Assembly (NCBI GenBank): GCA_024180945.1
Contig: JAKSGN010000037.1
Location: forward strand, 1,741,501-1,805,500
Source of the DNA: Macrophomina tecta
Lineage: Eukaryota > Ascomycota > Dothideomycetes > Botryosphaeriales > Botryosphaeriaceae
Reading direction: 5' to 3'
DNA length: 64,000 nt
Below the pieces are notes generated by a model. That model did not search any database, was not told the origin of the DNA, and worked only from the letters and a program-made list of their open reading frames with translations. Position 1 is the first letter of the stretch; each line of letters begins with the position of its first letter. The position numbers and the translations under genes were made by a program. Below are positions 33,380 to 44,548 of this stretch, in pieces.

Positions 33380-36300
33380 ATGAACTGCCGTCCGCCTGCG
33401 CTTGCCGACCTGCGTTTGCGTAGTCCTGAGCTCCCGTAAGGCCGCCTCTCCCGCCGCGGTCGCGCGACCTGCTAACGTGTGCGCGCCCAGCCTTCTTCAC
33501 TTGCATCTTCCTCTGCTTGCCTCTTGCGCCTCACTTCTCCTTCTCACCGCCCGTCCTGCGCGGCCCGCAAAATGCACAAAGGACCGTACTGCCTTCGGCA
33601 TCGAGTGCACCGCGCTCCTGCTGCGACTCGCGCTAGACGTGCTGCGCTTCTTGCACGCCGCCGACCGTGCCACCGTGCGCGCGAGCCTGGCTTCCTGCGT
33701 CTATCTCCTTCTGCTCCTCGCTATCCGTGGCCGCATTGCATCAGCATGGTGGCATTCGTCCGCGCTCTACGCTGTCCGCTGGCTCGTGAGTGCTGCAGCC
33801 ATCCTCTGCTCGCACTCATCGCTCGTTGGCTTTGACAAAATAGCCGCGACTACCTTGGAATTTGCCCTTCTTGTTGTCGTTGCAAGAACCCCAGTGTCGA
33901 CCATCTCCGCTGGCCCGCACTCCACGCGAGTTAGTATCTTGGACCTGGCAACATTTTCGTGGCTAAACCGATTGGTGTGGATGGGATACAAGAAGCCTCT
34001 GCAACCCGACGACGTCTGGCTACTTGACCGCGAATACATGGCTGCCATCACGCTGTGCGGCTTCTCTCGGCTGAGGTAAGCCATTCCATTAAAACGCCCT
34101 CTCTTCATGGTCTAACAGCTCGTGCAGCCGCACACATTCTCTCGTGTCGAGGCTGCTCCACTTCTTCCGGAACGAGCTCTTGCTCCAGGCTTTGTGGGCG
34201 TGCCTGTCGAGCATTACTGTTTTCATGCCAACGCTACTGCTTCAAGCTATCCTGCAGTACCTTGTAGAAGCCAAAGAGACCACTGGAAATGCTGCCTGGC
34301 TCTACGTCACGCTCATGTTTGTGTCAGGGTGCACTTCAGCGGTCGCAGACGGTCAGACGGCTTGGCTTGGGCACAAGATTGCTCTCCGGCTTCGATCTAT
34401 CATCATCGGCGAGGTCTACGCAAAGGCCATGCTGAGAAACCTCGGCGCAACACGCAACAAGGATGCTTCGGCTGCTCTTGCCAGCGATGCAACAGTATTC
34501 AGCCTCGTTACCATCGACTCTTTCAAGATTGCAGATGCCGGCGCGACTGCGCACGAGCTCTGGGCATCCGTTCCCGTCCAAATCATCATCTGCTTGGGAT
34601 TGCTGTACCGTCTCCTAGGGCTCAGCGCTCTAGCTGGAGTCTCCATGATGGTCTTGATGTTTCCCATCAACGCGGCCATCATAGACCGACTTGGCAAGGC
34701 TCAGATGACCGTCATGGGGCTCACCGACTTGAGAATCCGTGGTACGACTGAATTCCTGCGGAACATTCGAGTCATCAAATTATTCGTCTGGGAGCAGAAG
34801 TTCATGGCACAAATCGGCGAGGAGCGGTCTACAGAGCTCAAGGCGCTGAAGGTTCGTCTTGTCCTCTGGTCTTTCGCCGCCACCATCTGGTATGTGGTGC
34901 CGCTCCTGATCACATTTCTGTCCTTCGTCGTCTACGTCACAATCGCCGGCAACAAACTTCTCCCATCTGTCGCATTCACCGCCTTGTCCCTCTTCAATCT
35001 TCTGAAGGCACCACTGGATCAATTTGTCGGCATGCTGGCACGTCTGCAAGATGCCCGCGTCTCCATCAACCGAGTCCAGGAGTTCCTCTTTGATGAAGAG
35101 ACAGCTAAATACAAGCAGATTGATCCTGGCGAAGCTACGACAAATGCAATTATTCTGGAAAATGCGACCTTCTCCTGGACGCCAAAGATGCCCGGTAACT
35201 CTCAGCATGCTCCACCCATCGCTCTGAGCGGAATAACAGCCGAATTCGGACCTGGTAGCCTCAACGTGATTGCCGGACCTGTAGGGAGCGGCAAATCCGC
35301 GTTTCTGCTCGCCCTTCTTGGAGAGCTAAATCTTCTAGGCGGCAAATTCCAGGGCCCGGCCGGACCTGTGGCTTACTGTGCGCAGGATGCATGGCTCCTC
35401 AACGCTTCCATCAGAGAAAACATCCTGTTCACGGAACCGTGGGAGCCAGAACGATATAGAACCGTCATTGAAGCCTGCGCATTGGATCCCGACTTGCTGA
35501 CGCTGGACGCGGGTGACTTGAGTCTTGCTGGTGACCGAGGAATCTTTCTGTCTGGCGGACAGAAGCAGAGAATTGCTTTGGCCAGAGCAGTCTATTCTCG
35601 ATGCTCGTACCTCATCATCGATGACTGTTTGAGCGCTGTCGATCCGCACACGGCTCGATGGATTTGCAATCAGTGTCTAAACGGGCCGTTGATGAAGGAC
35701 CGGATTTGCGTGATGGCTACTCATAACGTTGCCTTGGTTATTCCACACTGCGCATACATCGTTCTTCTCGACGATGGCAGAGTAATGTCCTCAGGTCGCC
35801 CCGAAGAGGTTGGGGTCTCCGCGATCTTGGGGGAATCGTCGTCAAATCATCCCGAAAGCACGGAACATGTCGAGCGTCTTCAGGAACAAGCGGATCAACA
35901 CCCCGAAGAGTCAAAGCAGGGACAAACAGGGCAAACGAAAAATAACCAGACTGAAACCACTGCAGAGTCCGGTACACTACGACGCGTTCCATGGCGGACC
36001 ATTTCCATGTACATGCGCGCAATGGGTACGTGGAAATTCTGGATGCTATTCGTGGTCTTCTTCATCTCCCAGCAGACTCTCTCAATCTCTGCTCACTGGT
36101 GGATCAAACGCTTCTCGAGTGCGTATTCCATGCAGCCTGATCACTCCCCCCAAGGCGCTTTCGCCGACTCTCGTACTCCAATTGCAACGGCGGACAGGGG
36201 CCCGCCACAGGTGAACACCGGCTATTATTTGGGAATATACGGACTCATCTTATGCCTGTACTTCATCGTCAGTTTATCACGGATGCTACTGGCTTCAACT

Positions 36301-37932
36301 GGATCTCTTTCAGCATCAAAGGCTGTCCACGATACACTTTTGATGTCCATCTCACATGCGACACTGAGTTACTTTGACAAGGCTCCCTTTGGTCGGCTAT
36401 TGAACCGGTTCTCGAAGGACATTCAAACATGTGATCTTGAAGTGGCACCTATGGCCCTTGCCACCGTTCATTTCTCCTTCTCCTTGATCAGCGTCGTCGC
36501 AATCATTACTGTTGTAACGCCAGCCTTTCTCATTCCTGGAATATTCATCACCGTCATCTATCTCGCAATAGGCAGGCTCTATATTGATTGTTCACGAGAT
36601 CTTAAGAGGCTCGAAGCTGAAGGAAGAGATCCGCTCTACCAGCACTTTTCAGAAAGTGTTTTGGGGATAACAACAATCCGTGCTTTCCAAAAGGACCACT
36701 ATTTCAGGGAGCAGAACTTGGGGAAGATTGACGCTGTCAATGCACCGTTTCTGTATCTCAACGGAGTGGACCGTTGGCTTGCATTTCGGCTCAGTTTAGC
36801 TGGTACTTTGGTATCGGTTCTTGCTGGCTGCTTTGCTGTCGTGAGCAGGGGCCGGATTGATGCTAGCGCAGTGGGATTCAGCTTGACGTATGCCATCACC
36901 TATTCAGAGAACGTACTGTGGCTCATCCGCTACTATGCGGCGAGTGAGCAGAGCTTCACGTCGTAAGTCGACCTCCTACCCATCTTGTAATCCATCATTA
37001 ACCTCGGTCGCAGAGTAGAACGAATTCGTGCGTGCCTTCACGTCGACCAAGAACCTCCAGCTGAGATGCCCGATTCAGATCCGTCAGAACCATGGCCTAG
37101 TCGAGGAGAAATCGTGTTTGAAGATTACTCCACGACCTACCGGTCCGACCTCCCCGCTGCGTTGAAAAACATCACCTTCCGCATTGGCGCAGCCGAAAAG
37201 GTCGGCATCGTCGGCCGCACCGGCGCAGGCAAGTCGTCCCTGGTCCGTTCGCTGCTACGTGGGCTCGCGGCTTCGTCTGGCAGGATCCTCATCGATGGTG
37301 TCGATATCAGTGGCGTCGGTCTGCGCCATCTGCGACGGGGTGTCGTGGTTGTCAGCCAGGACGCGACGCTATTTGCCGCGACGCTGCGTAGCAACTTGGA
37401 TCCGCTCGGGGAGTACTCGGACGATGAGATCCGCGATGCTTTGCAACTTGTTCATCTAGTCCAGACGCGCGAGAAAGACGCTGCAAACACCGAGCTTGGC
37501 CCTGCTGCGCATGAAGGCGTTCTACAGAAAATAAATTTCGAAGACCTGTCGTTCATGCTGGCCGAGTCGGGCTCGAATATCTCGCAGGGCCAACGGCAGC
37601 TCCTCTGCCTTGCCCGCGCGATTCTGCGCACTCCCAAAGTCCTAGTCCTGGACGAAGCCACCGCATCGGTCGACTACGAGACGGATTTGGCCATCCAGCG
37701 CGCAATCGCCGACATTGGGACCACAACCATCACGATCGTACACCGCCTGAGGAGCGTCATTGACTATGACAAGATCTTAGTGCTGGATCACGGTGAATTG
37801 AGCGCCTTTGATCATCCGTGGGTGTTGCTGCAGCAGGACGGTCCCTTTAAGGATATGTGCCGGGCTACGGGAAACTTAGCAATGCTCGAAGGACTAGCAA
37901 AGGCCGCGTGGGAGGCCAAAAAGCGGCTCTAG
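33380..37932 (+). CDS. ABCC-family multidrug-resistance-type ABC transporter
   Basis: Four exons (33380-33435, 33491-34075, 34119-36962, 37014-37932) give 1467 residues, typical for fungal ABCC pumps. Intron 1 has a perfect CTGCTAAC branch. An N-terminal multi-span TMD0 region (about 20-170) is followed by TMD1, NBD1, a hydrophilic linker with acidic/Gln repeats, TMD2 and NBD2. NBD1: Walker A GPVGSGKS (600-607), signature LSGGQ (691), Walker B LIIDDCLSAVD (Asp715-716). NBD2: Walker A GRTGAGKS (1229-1236), signature ISQGQ (1351), Walker B LVLDEATASVD (Asp1375, Glu1376), H-loop IVHRL. NBD1 has Asp in place of the catalytic Glu, which is normal for ABCC proteins. No stops, so it appears functional, unlike the neighbouring MFS gene. 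Such pumps export conjugates, toxins or secondary metabolites at the plasma or vacuolar membrane. Confidence 0.92.
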
Positions 37933-40180
37933 CGTGGCAAACTCGACTTCGTCACGTATCCACCAGCAATTGCTGGATGTGGTTACCTACGAACCTCGCA
38001 GTGGCTAGACTCTGCGTAAGTAGCTGAAACTCACGCGTGAACATGGCAGGCACGAATAACGACATGTATGGATTTTAACAGTCAATTCTGGGGAAGAGGG
38101 TTAAGTCCAGCTCCATGTCCCCCTATTTATAGCCTGCAAGTCATTATGATGCATAATAAAGACGATGGCGAGCATAATTGTTTTGACCACGTGCGTTACG
38201 TTCGTAAAAGCAGCCTGCTTGCTCACATTCTTTTACTTATTTACACCCTACTTGCGCGACCACTATAAGCAAAAGACGCCACTCTTCCACTCCATAATTG
38301 GGTTGTGCGAGAGTATCGGAATCCGCTCTCCGGTGTAGGCGCTCGAGTCCTCGTGAAACTCTCAGTAGTACACGTCCCACGCGTCTCAGAAATCGGCGCT
38401 CTGGCTCACGGTGGGCTCGACCGCTCGCTCTGGTAGTTTGATATTGGTTTCCGCAGCCTGCAACACCATCGTCGGTCTTGCTGCGTTTCGGTCAGTTGGC
38501 TTCGTGCGCGACATTTAACTACCACTCCCGAATGAGCTGCGCCGGGTTAATTGGGTTTTAGGGTCAGAGTGTCCCTTTCTCTTTCCTCTCCCATATAGAG
38601 CAACCAAATCACCAGCAAAAAGGCAAAAGAGCCAGCCATCACCTCCGCTATTTCCTGCCCGGGACAGCGTCGGAGGCGTCGGAAGAGACACGGCGCAGCA
38701 GCAGTGCCGGCAGTGGCGATCAACAACGAACGAAGGGCCGTGAATAGCTACGCTACGGTTACTGCGTCAGGATACGGTTCACGGCAGCTAGCCGGCTTAG
38801 TGGCTTGGATGCGTGGGAGAAGAGATTCTTGCTCGGACGTAACTCAAACCAAGCCCGATAGCCTTTCGGCACTCTTACACTCTGTCTGCGGTCGCCCCCA
38901 ACCCTTCTCACTGCTATAATCCTGTGTACATGCGAGAATAGAGCGCCTCAGCTTGGCTGCTGTTGGGAGATGCGATTGCCCCCGGGAAGAGTAGATCGAC
39001 CCACGCCACAAGGCCCGGTGTTTCTGGACCGTTAAACCGCCGAGCAAGGAAGACTTGCCAGTGCACCAGTCGCTGCGGGTCAAGCATAAGTCCGAAGGAC
39101 AGAGAGCAAAGCCGATAAAGTACACGTTAATCATATGTGAAGTAGAGCATAAGAAAGGAGATGGGGAAACAGTAGTATGCGTGCTCGATCGCGATATCTA
39201 CAAGGCTCTCTTGCGTACTGGCAAGCAGGAGACGGATATTACGACTTTACCTACGCGCTGGATTTGCAGAAAAGAGTTACAATGGAGATATCGGCCCACA
39301 GATCAGCTTTGACGAGTGCTTCCGCCAATGCTCGACCACCCCCAAAATGTGGATGGAGACGGGCGAGGAAAGCGGGGATAGCGCAGAGTCTGGATCAGAA
39401 TGCGACAGTGACGCATCCCGGTTTTGGGGGGGTACCAACTGTATGAAAAGAGTGACTCATTTCGCGCAAAGATGTTCCATACGGATGGCACCCTCGGCAA
39501 AAGAGTGACTCTTTGGCCGGGGTGTTAGTGGAACGTCACAGCACTACATCTTCACGCTCCTCTGGATGCTGAATACGGTGCGTTCGGTACACTTGGCGGT
39601 CGCTTCAATGGCTCCTGCCTGACACGAGGCGAGGAGGCCATCAAGGATTATAGCAATCTGATGCTCGGCGACGCCGCGGGGGCGGGGGGCAGCATGGTGA
39701 GGAGGCTGCGCGATGAGGAGGAGGCGCATCACCAAGCACGAGCGGCTCAACACCAAGGAAAGTCGCTTTGGATGAGAGTGCGGGCGTATGGTAGGACGCG
39801 CTCCCGCGTATTTTGGGAATGCATATCGAAATTCTCATTGTCACGCATTCTTGTTATTGGAATGTATTAGTCCATTCCGTAGTTAGAGGATAAAAGGCCA
39901 CTCAATGACCGCCCTCCTCCAAGACCATGTCAATCTATTTCTTTATCGCCGAATAAGCTGTCCCTGCCCACGTTCCAACACTCAATAAGCAATGAAGTCA
40001 TGCAACCTCGGTTCTCGCTTCGGCTTCTGTGATCGTTCGCTGGCTCATTCAGTTCTGTTTTCCACCTGTGATGGCTGCGCCGTAACATCATCATCGTAAC
40101 ATCATCATCGTCTGCGTAGACACGCGTACCTAACCGGGTATGTTCCGGCTCTCTTGTCCCCGCCACTCCGTTGGCGCGCC
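37933..40180. other. Long intergenic region with possible gene remnants
   Basis: 2.25 kb of normal composition. At about 39210-39508 the plus strand has a coding-like reading (SYNGDIGPQISFDECFRQC, then METGEESGDSAESGSECD) with a stop at 39506. At about 39560-39867 another (EYGAFGTLGGRFNGSC, EEAIKDYSNLMLGDAAG) ends at 39865. Neither resembles a family I know and no full gene structure could be built. Short ATCATC repeats occur near 40085-40110. Confidence 0.35.
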
Positions 40181-41692
40181 CTAAAGATGCTGCTGGCATA
40201 CGCACTTTGCCCGGTAGCCGTCGCCCTCGCCCTCGCCGGATCCGTCCCCGCCGCCGCGGCGCCTGCGCTTCCCGGTGGCCGGCGAGGACGGAAGCTGCTC
40301 CTTGCCCGTGCTGTTGCTGACGGCGTCGGCGTTGCCAATGGCCTTGGCGGGGCCGTGGATCGGCTGGGGCAGAGGGTCGGGCGTGAGGGGCAGGCTGCCC
40401 GCTGGGATAGAGGCGGGCAGCATGGCAACCGTCCCATCACCCAGACTACCCCACTGGTCAGGCGCCAGCGCCCAGTCGAAGCTGGCGTACTGGTATTCGG
40501 CGCCCCACACGAAGGCGGCCGGGTCGGACGTAGTGGCGTCGCCGCCGGCCGGGATGATGATAATGATGTTGCCGTTGGTGATGTTGTTCTTGTTGTTCTT
40601 GTTGTTGTTGATGTCGTTGATCTCGTTGACGTTGTTCTCGTTGACGTTGTTGATCTCGTTGATCTCGTTGATGTTGTTCATCTCATTGATGTTGATGTTG
40701 TTGATATCGTCGATCTCGTTGGTCTCGTTGGTCTCGTTGATCTCGTTGATCCCGTTGATGTCGTTGTTAATGTTCTTAATATCGTTGATGCCGTTGTTGA
40801 TGCCGTTGATGTTGATGGCGCCGCCGCCGCCGCCGGCCGCATGTCCGGGATCCGCGTCGGTGTCTCCGGTCAGGGCCAGGTGTTGCTGCTGCTGCTGCAC
40901 CACGACCGGGCCCGGCCCCGGCCCCGGCTGCGGGGCGTCGGCGGGCGCGAGGGCGGAGGTGCTGTCGTCGCGGTGGTGCCAGCAGCGCAGGCCGGCCGCG
41001 TCCTTACGCCAAACGGCCTGTTTACAGCGCTTACCCGAGCGCGGCAGCAGCACCCGGCACACTGCAGACCGCCGGACCCACGTCATCTGGATGCGAGAGA
41101 TTGTACGAGAGGCGGTTGTGGCACCGCGATGAGGAGGAGTAGGAGGAGCAGGAGGAGGAAGAGGAGCAGGAAGTGGTGGTGGTTGAGGAACGAGCAAACG
41201 CGCCGGCCGCGAAGTAAGACATCGGCAGCACACTTCGCTCGACTTTGCCCTCAACGCGGCCGTCGCTGCCAGCGGAGGATCCGGCAGTCGGTCACGCGTG
41301 CACTCGCGCCGACGGCCTGGGCCTTGCTCGCTGGCAGCCGTGCCAGCACTGGAGGGTAAGAAGTGATGGACAGCCATCCCGCCCCGCCGGCCAGTACCAG
41401 AACCCGCACGCTGCCCGCAGAGCGGCAAAGAAAAACCACCGCGAAAGGTAAGAGAAAGAGAGTAACAGAAATGCGCGTCAGCGATAACAGAGATAACAGA
41501 AGAGCGAGCCAATGAGCAGCAGGAGACAAGCCGGCCGGTAGGGACGAGAAGTGCGCACGGAACAATCAGCCAACGACCAAAGGAGCAACAGAGAACCTGT
41601 CCAAACAACAACAGAAACACCAATACGGGAAGCAGTAGCAGAAAGCCGCGCCAGACAATGGGATGACGACCAGGAAGCCAGCCGCAGACCAC
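40181..41692 (-). CDS. Low-complexity protein with one Cys/His module (gene alpha)
   Basis: The minus strand is open for 503 codons, but only the part from about 41080 down to the stop at 40181 looks like protein. Upstream parts are probably leader or intron. The module at 40973-41059 reads VCRVLLPRSGKRCKQAVW..., ending RCWHH: C-x10-C-x13-C-x2-H. It is followed by a Gln run, then a Gly run, then an unusual Asn/Ile/Glu repeat (GIN, NIN, EIN units, 40560-40820), a Trp-containing segment (QYASFDWALAPDQWGS) and a basic tail ending KCVCQQHL. The true start is unresolved; a splice acceptor at about 41065 is likely. No known domain. The same module occurs in genes beta, gamma and delta nearby. A complementary reading on the plus strand is an artefact. 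Confidence 0.5.
   Translation of the reverse strand: MVCGWLPGRHPIVWRGFLLLLPVLVFLLLFGQVLCCSFGRWLIVPCALLVPTGRLVSCCSLARSSVISVIADAHFCYSLSLTFRGGFSLPLCGQRAGSGTGRRGGMAVHHFLPSSAGTAASEQGPGRRRECTRDRLPDPPLAATAALRAKSSEVCCRCLTSRPARLLVPQPPPLPAPLPPPAPPTPPHRGATTASRTISRIQMTWVRRSAVCRVLLPRSGKRCKQAVWRKDAAGLRCWHHRDDSTSALAPADAPQPGPGPGPVVVQQQQQHLALTGDTDADPGHAAGGGGGAININGINNGINDIKNINNDINGINEINETNETNEIDDINNININEMNNINEINEINNVNENNVNEINDINNNKNNKNNITNGNIIIIIPAGGDATTSDPAAFVWGAEYQYASFDWALAPDQWGSLGDGTVAMLPASIPAGSLPLTPDPLPQPIHGPAKAIGNADAVSNSTGKEQLPSSPATGKRRRRGGGDGSGEGEGDGYRAKCVCQQHL
40560..40820. repeat. Degenerate GTT/ATC/GTTGAT minisatellite within gene alpha
   Basis: Irregular repeats of GTTGAT, GTTCTC and TTGTTG words. 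On the minus strand they encode alternating Asn-Ile/Asn-Glu units, uncommon amino-acid usage compared with the Pro/Ala/Gly-rich neighbours. Confidence 0.8.
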
Positions 41693-42768
41693 AAAGCAAC
41701 CGAAAGCTAAGCGATAGAGCCAACGGCAGACTATAAAACAGTAGAAAACCTAGCCATGAAGCAATAAAACATCCTCTAGCCACGGGTACGCGTCGTCTCT
41801 CTCTCTCTCTCTCTCCCACTCTGCGTCTCTCGCTCTGTCCTCAACCTTGCTATTGGCCTTGGCGTTGACTGGATGGATGGATGGATGGAGGGATGGATGG
41901 AGGGATAAACGGAGGGATGCGGTGCGGGCTTGTCTGTCCACGCCGGGGGGAGGAGGTCCTGTTGAGGTCGCCGGCAGCAGCACCAGGCTCGCTGCCGCCT
42001 CCTCCAGAGTGTGCGTCTATACATGGCCGACCTACACTCGTGGCGTTAGCACCCGCCCTTGCGCCCCGTAGTAGCTCGGATTACGTTACCGTTGCATGCA
42101 TGGGCGTCTTCGCACGTGCGGCCTTTGTTCTCGGCTCGCACTCCCAGCACTGTAGCACTGCAAGCAGGCGGTGGAGCAGTTGGCGTCTGGTCTGGTCTGT
42201 CTGGTCTGCCTTGCTCTGCCTTTCCACCTCCTCCATCCTCCGCGTCGCCTGGGAGGCGTAGAAGCATGCGCGCGCATTTCATGCTTTTACCACTCTCAGG
42301 AGGCGCAGCAGGAGAGAGGAAGGGCAAGGACGGCGGAGGGGAGCACCAAAGCGAATGCCTGGGCCGAGTAGGGAGAGCTGCGCGAGGAGCAGAGAGTGGA
42401 CAAGGTTCAAAGAATACGCCAGGAAATACCAGTTGTTCGCGAACAGGTGCTACAGGGGCTTTATATAGAGCCTTAGGCGAGCATTTGACCGTCCGATGGC
42501 TAGATGGCTTGTTGCCCGTTCGTGCCTGCTTTGTAACGCTCCACCGGGCGGTGGTCGCGAGACGACGTATACCTAGGGCCGAAGACGGCCGACACGCTCA
42601 AAGCAGTAGTCGAAGAACGGTCGAAGGATAGGAATATTAGCCACAAGTCCCGCCCACGTCGTCTCGTCCGCGCTTCCGCTCTTCCCTCCTGTCCACCCGT
42701 TCTTTCTCTCTCCGCGCTCCCTCGTTCTCCTTCCACTGCATCTAACCGCAGCCCATCACAACACCGAC
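41693..42768. other. Intergenic with simple repeats
   Basis: A (TC)n tract lies at 41793-41815 and a (GGAT)n tract at about 41868-41910. Long open frames on both strands are GC-driven and mutually overlapping; none shows the module or a known domain. The 5' side of gene beta (42640-42768) is pyrimidine-rich, as in fungal promoters. Confidence 0.4.
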
Positions 42769-43693
42769 ATGGAGCTACACCATCGCAGGCTGATCGGCCC
42801 ATATGGCCGCTCTATCCACCACCTAGCCGCTGTAAGACGCCTTCGCCCGCCTCTTCACTATCTATCCTCGTGCTCATACTTTCCAGTCGTTTAAGACATA
42901 CTGCCAGGGCATCACCGGCACCGGCAAGCCCTGCGCCCAGCCTATTGCACGCCACCGCTGGGCCGCCGGCGCACGCCTTTGCGTGCACCACATGGCTCAA
43001 GACATATCCTTGGCCACTGCGGTGGAGTCCCAGCCGCGGCGGCACCACCGCCGTCGGCCGCCCTCGTCTCGCCCAGCTCGCAGCCAGCAGCAGCCTCAGC
43101 CCGAGGCCGACAGTGCCTCGGAGGGCGATGATGTAGTCGCGGACAGACCAGGCTCCCACCCTCTCAAAGTCGGGTCTCAGCCTCAGGCCGCTGCTCCTAT
43201 TGCACGCACCAGCACTCCCTTTGCAAGACGGAGTCCTCCCCCTCCCCCTCCTACTCCTCCTCCTCCTCCTCCTCCTCCTCCTCCTCCTCCTCCTCCTCCT
43301 CCTCCTCCTCCTCCTCCTCCTCCTCCTCGTCGGAGGGCTGCTATTCCGTGTACCGTTACTAACCCTCCCAAACAACGTCTGCCGCCTCCCACTTCCAGTC
43401 TTCCCTGCGCCTCTATTCGCCTGTCCAGATACTGCCACCAGTCTCGGAGTACTGCCAAAGGATGCCCTCCTACCCTAGCGGCTAGCACGGCCCCAACCAG
43501 TTCGCCACCCCGGTCTACCACCGCAGCGAGTCCACGATATGGATCAGCTATTAGTCCTCTTACGCGGAGCCGAGATCCCGACACGACAGCTTGCAAGCAG
43601 CCGAGCAGGCCCCTAGGACAATCTCCCTCTCGCTCCGCCAATCCTCCGGCCCAGCGCCGCCCACTTCTACCTCCTCTCCCCGCCAAGGCGTAA
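42769..43693 (+). CDS. Proline-rich protein with an N-terminal Cys/His module (gene beta)
   Basis: Exon 1 (42769-42831) encodes MELHHRRLIGPYGRSIHHLAA. Intron 42832-42886 (GTAAGA..CAG). Exon 2 starts SFKTYCQGITGTGKPCAQPI and ends the module RLCVHHM: C-x9-C-x14-C-x2-H. Then follow Arg/Gln/Pro-rich sequence, a long poly-Pro run encoded by (CCT)n, and Ser/Pro/Thr-rich sequence to a stop at 43693. More introns are possible: a GTACCG donor, TTACTAAC branch and TTCCAG acceptor occur at 43352-43400. The locus may continue into the frames at 43591-45436, so the 3' structure is unsure. Function unknown. Confidence 0.5.
43241..43328. repeat. (CCT)n microsatellite, almost 30 units
   Basis: A nearly perfect CCT run within exon 2 of gene beta. 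In the gene's frame it encodes poly-Pro. The poly-Gly, poly-Arg and poly-Leu readings in other frames are artefacts. Likely length-polymorphic. Confidence 0.92.
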
Positions 43694-44548
43694 TGCCGGG
43701 CGCGTACCCCTCGCTCTCCGAACCTGCGTCTCCACCAGCCTCGAGCGTGGCCAATCGCCCGGCCATTCCTCCACCAGTCCTCGGCCAGAGCTTTGGCTCC
43801 GCCTTCTCCTCCATCGCCGCATTCAGCCCCCTCCGGAGCAGGGAGGAGCCATCTCTGCATCAGGCAGCCCTGTTTACCGAGGAAATAGCTAAGAGATTTA
43901 CGGCCGACGCAAACGCCGCACGAGGTAGCGGCCCGCTCCGCTCACACCCTCGAACTTCGCCTCTCCCTCCTCCTCATTCTCCAACGCGGCCGCCCGATCC
44001 GCCGTTTCCTGCCTCCCCGTCAATCTCTTGCCCTCCATGCGAACCTTCCCTGCCCGCGACCCCTCCCTTTCCCTCACGGCCTTGGAAGAACTCTCCCACT
44101 GCTCCCTTTTCGCCAATCCCCTTGGCATCAACGCCCGCTGCCACGGTCGACAACAGGCCGAGCTGGCCTCCACCCATGCGAGAGCAGCTGATAGACCCTG
44201 GAGAGAGTAGTAGTGGCAATAGACGGATTGCATCAAAGACGAGTAGTTGGGCGACTGTGAGCCCAAGAGCTTACTGGACTGGCGGCACCCTCAGCACCGG
44301 CGGCGCACCGCCCACGGTCCCACCCCTTCCTCCCCCCTCCCGCCCAACTCGCTAGCAGCTCTGAACCCCCTCCTACCTTACCAGCGCATGCCCCTGACCC
44401 TTTCCCTGCTTGGCGCAAGACCGCCAAGAGGACGGAGGCCAGTCGCGGCGCCAGCCATCCCGGCATCCAAGTAGCAACCGGCGACGCCTTTACGAGGCAG
44501 GACCTCCTCTCTCCAACAATCTCGCACTCGCCGCAAGAAGCCTCTAGG
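43555..44548 (+). other. Coding-like stretch in shifting frames between genes beta and gamma
   Basis: An open frame from about 43558 to 44355 includes FSSIAAFSPLRSREEPS and ALFTEEIAKRFTADANAA, which look like protein. From about 44360 a different frame is open into gene gamma (DPFPAWRKTAKRTEAS). No intron I could find joins the frames in phase. Either the exon structure is complex or frameshifts have accumulated in one formerly larger gene (42769-45436). Confidence 0.35.

Noticed and set aside
33085..33423. Plus-strand frame of 112 codons as a separate gene before the ABCC transporter
   Set aside because: Poly-Pro promoter sequence; it merges with the short first exon of the ABCC gene in a different frame.
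40154..41359. Val/Asp-rich plus-strand frame of 401 codons
   Set aside because: Antisense reading of the gene-alpha minisatellite; the shared Cys/His module lies on the minus strand.
43183..43860. 225-codon minus-strand poly-Gly protein
   Set aside because: Generated by the complement of the CCT run; the flanking sequence shows no coding features on that strand.
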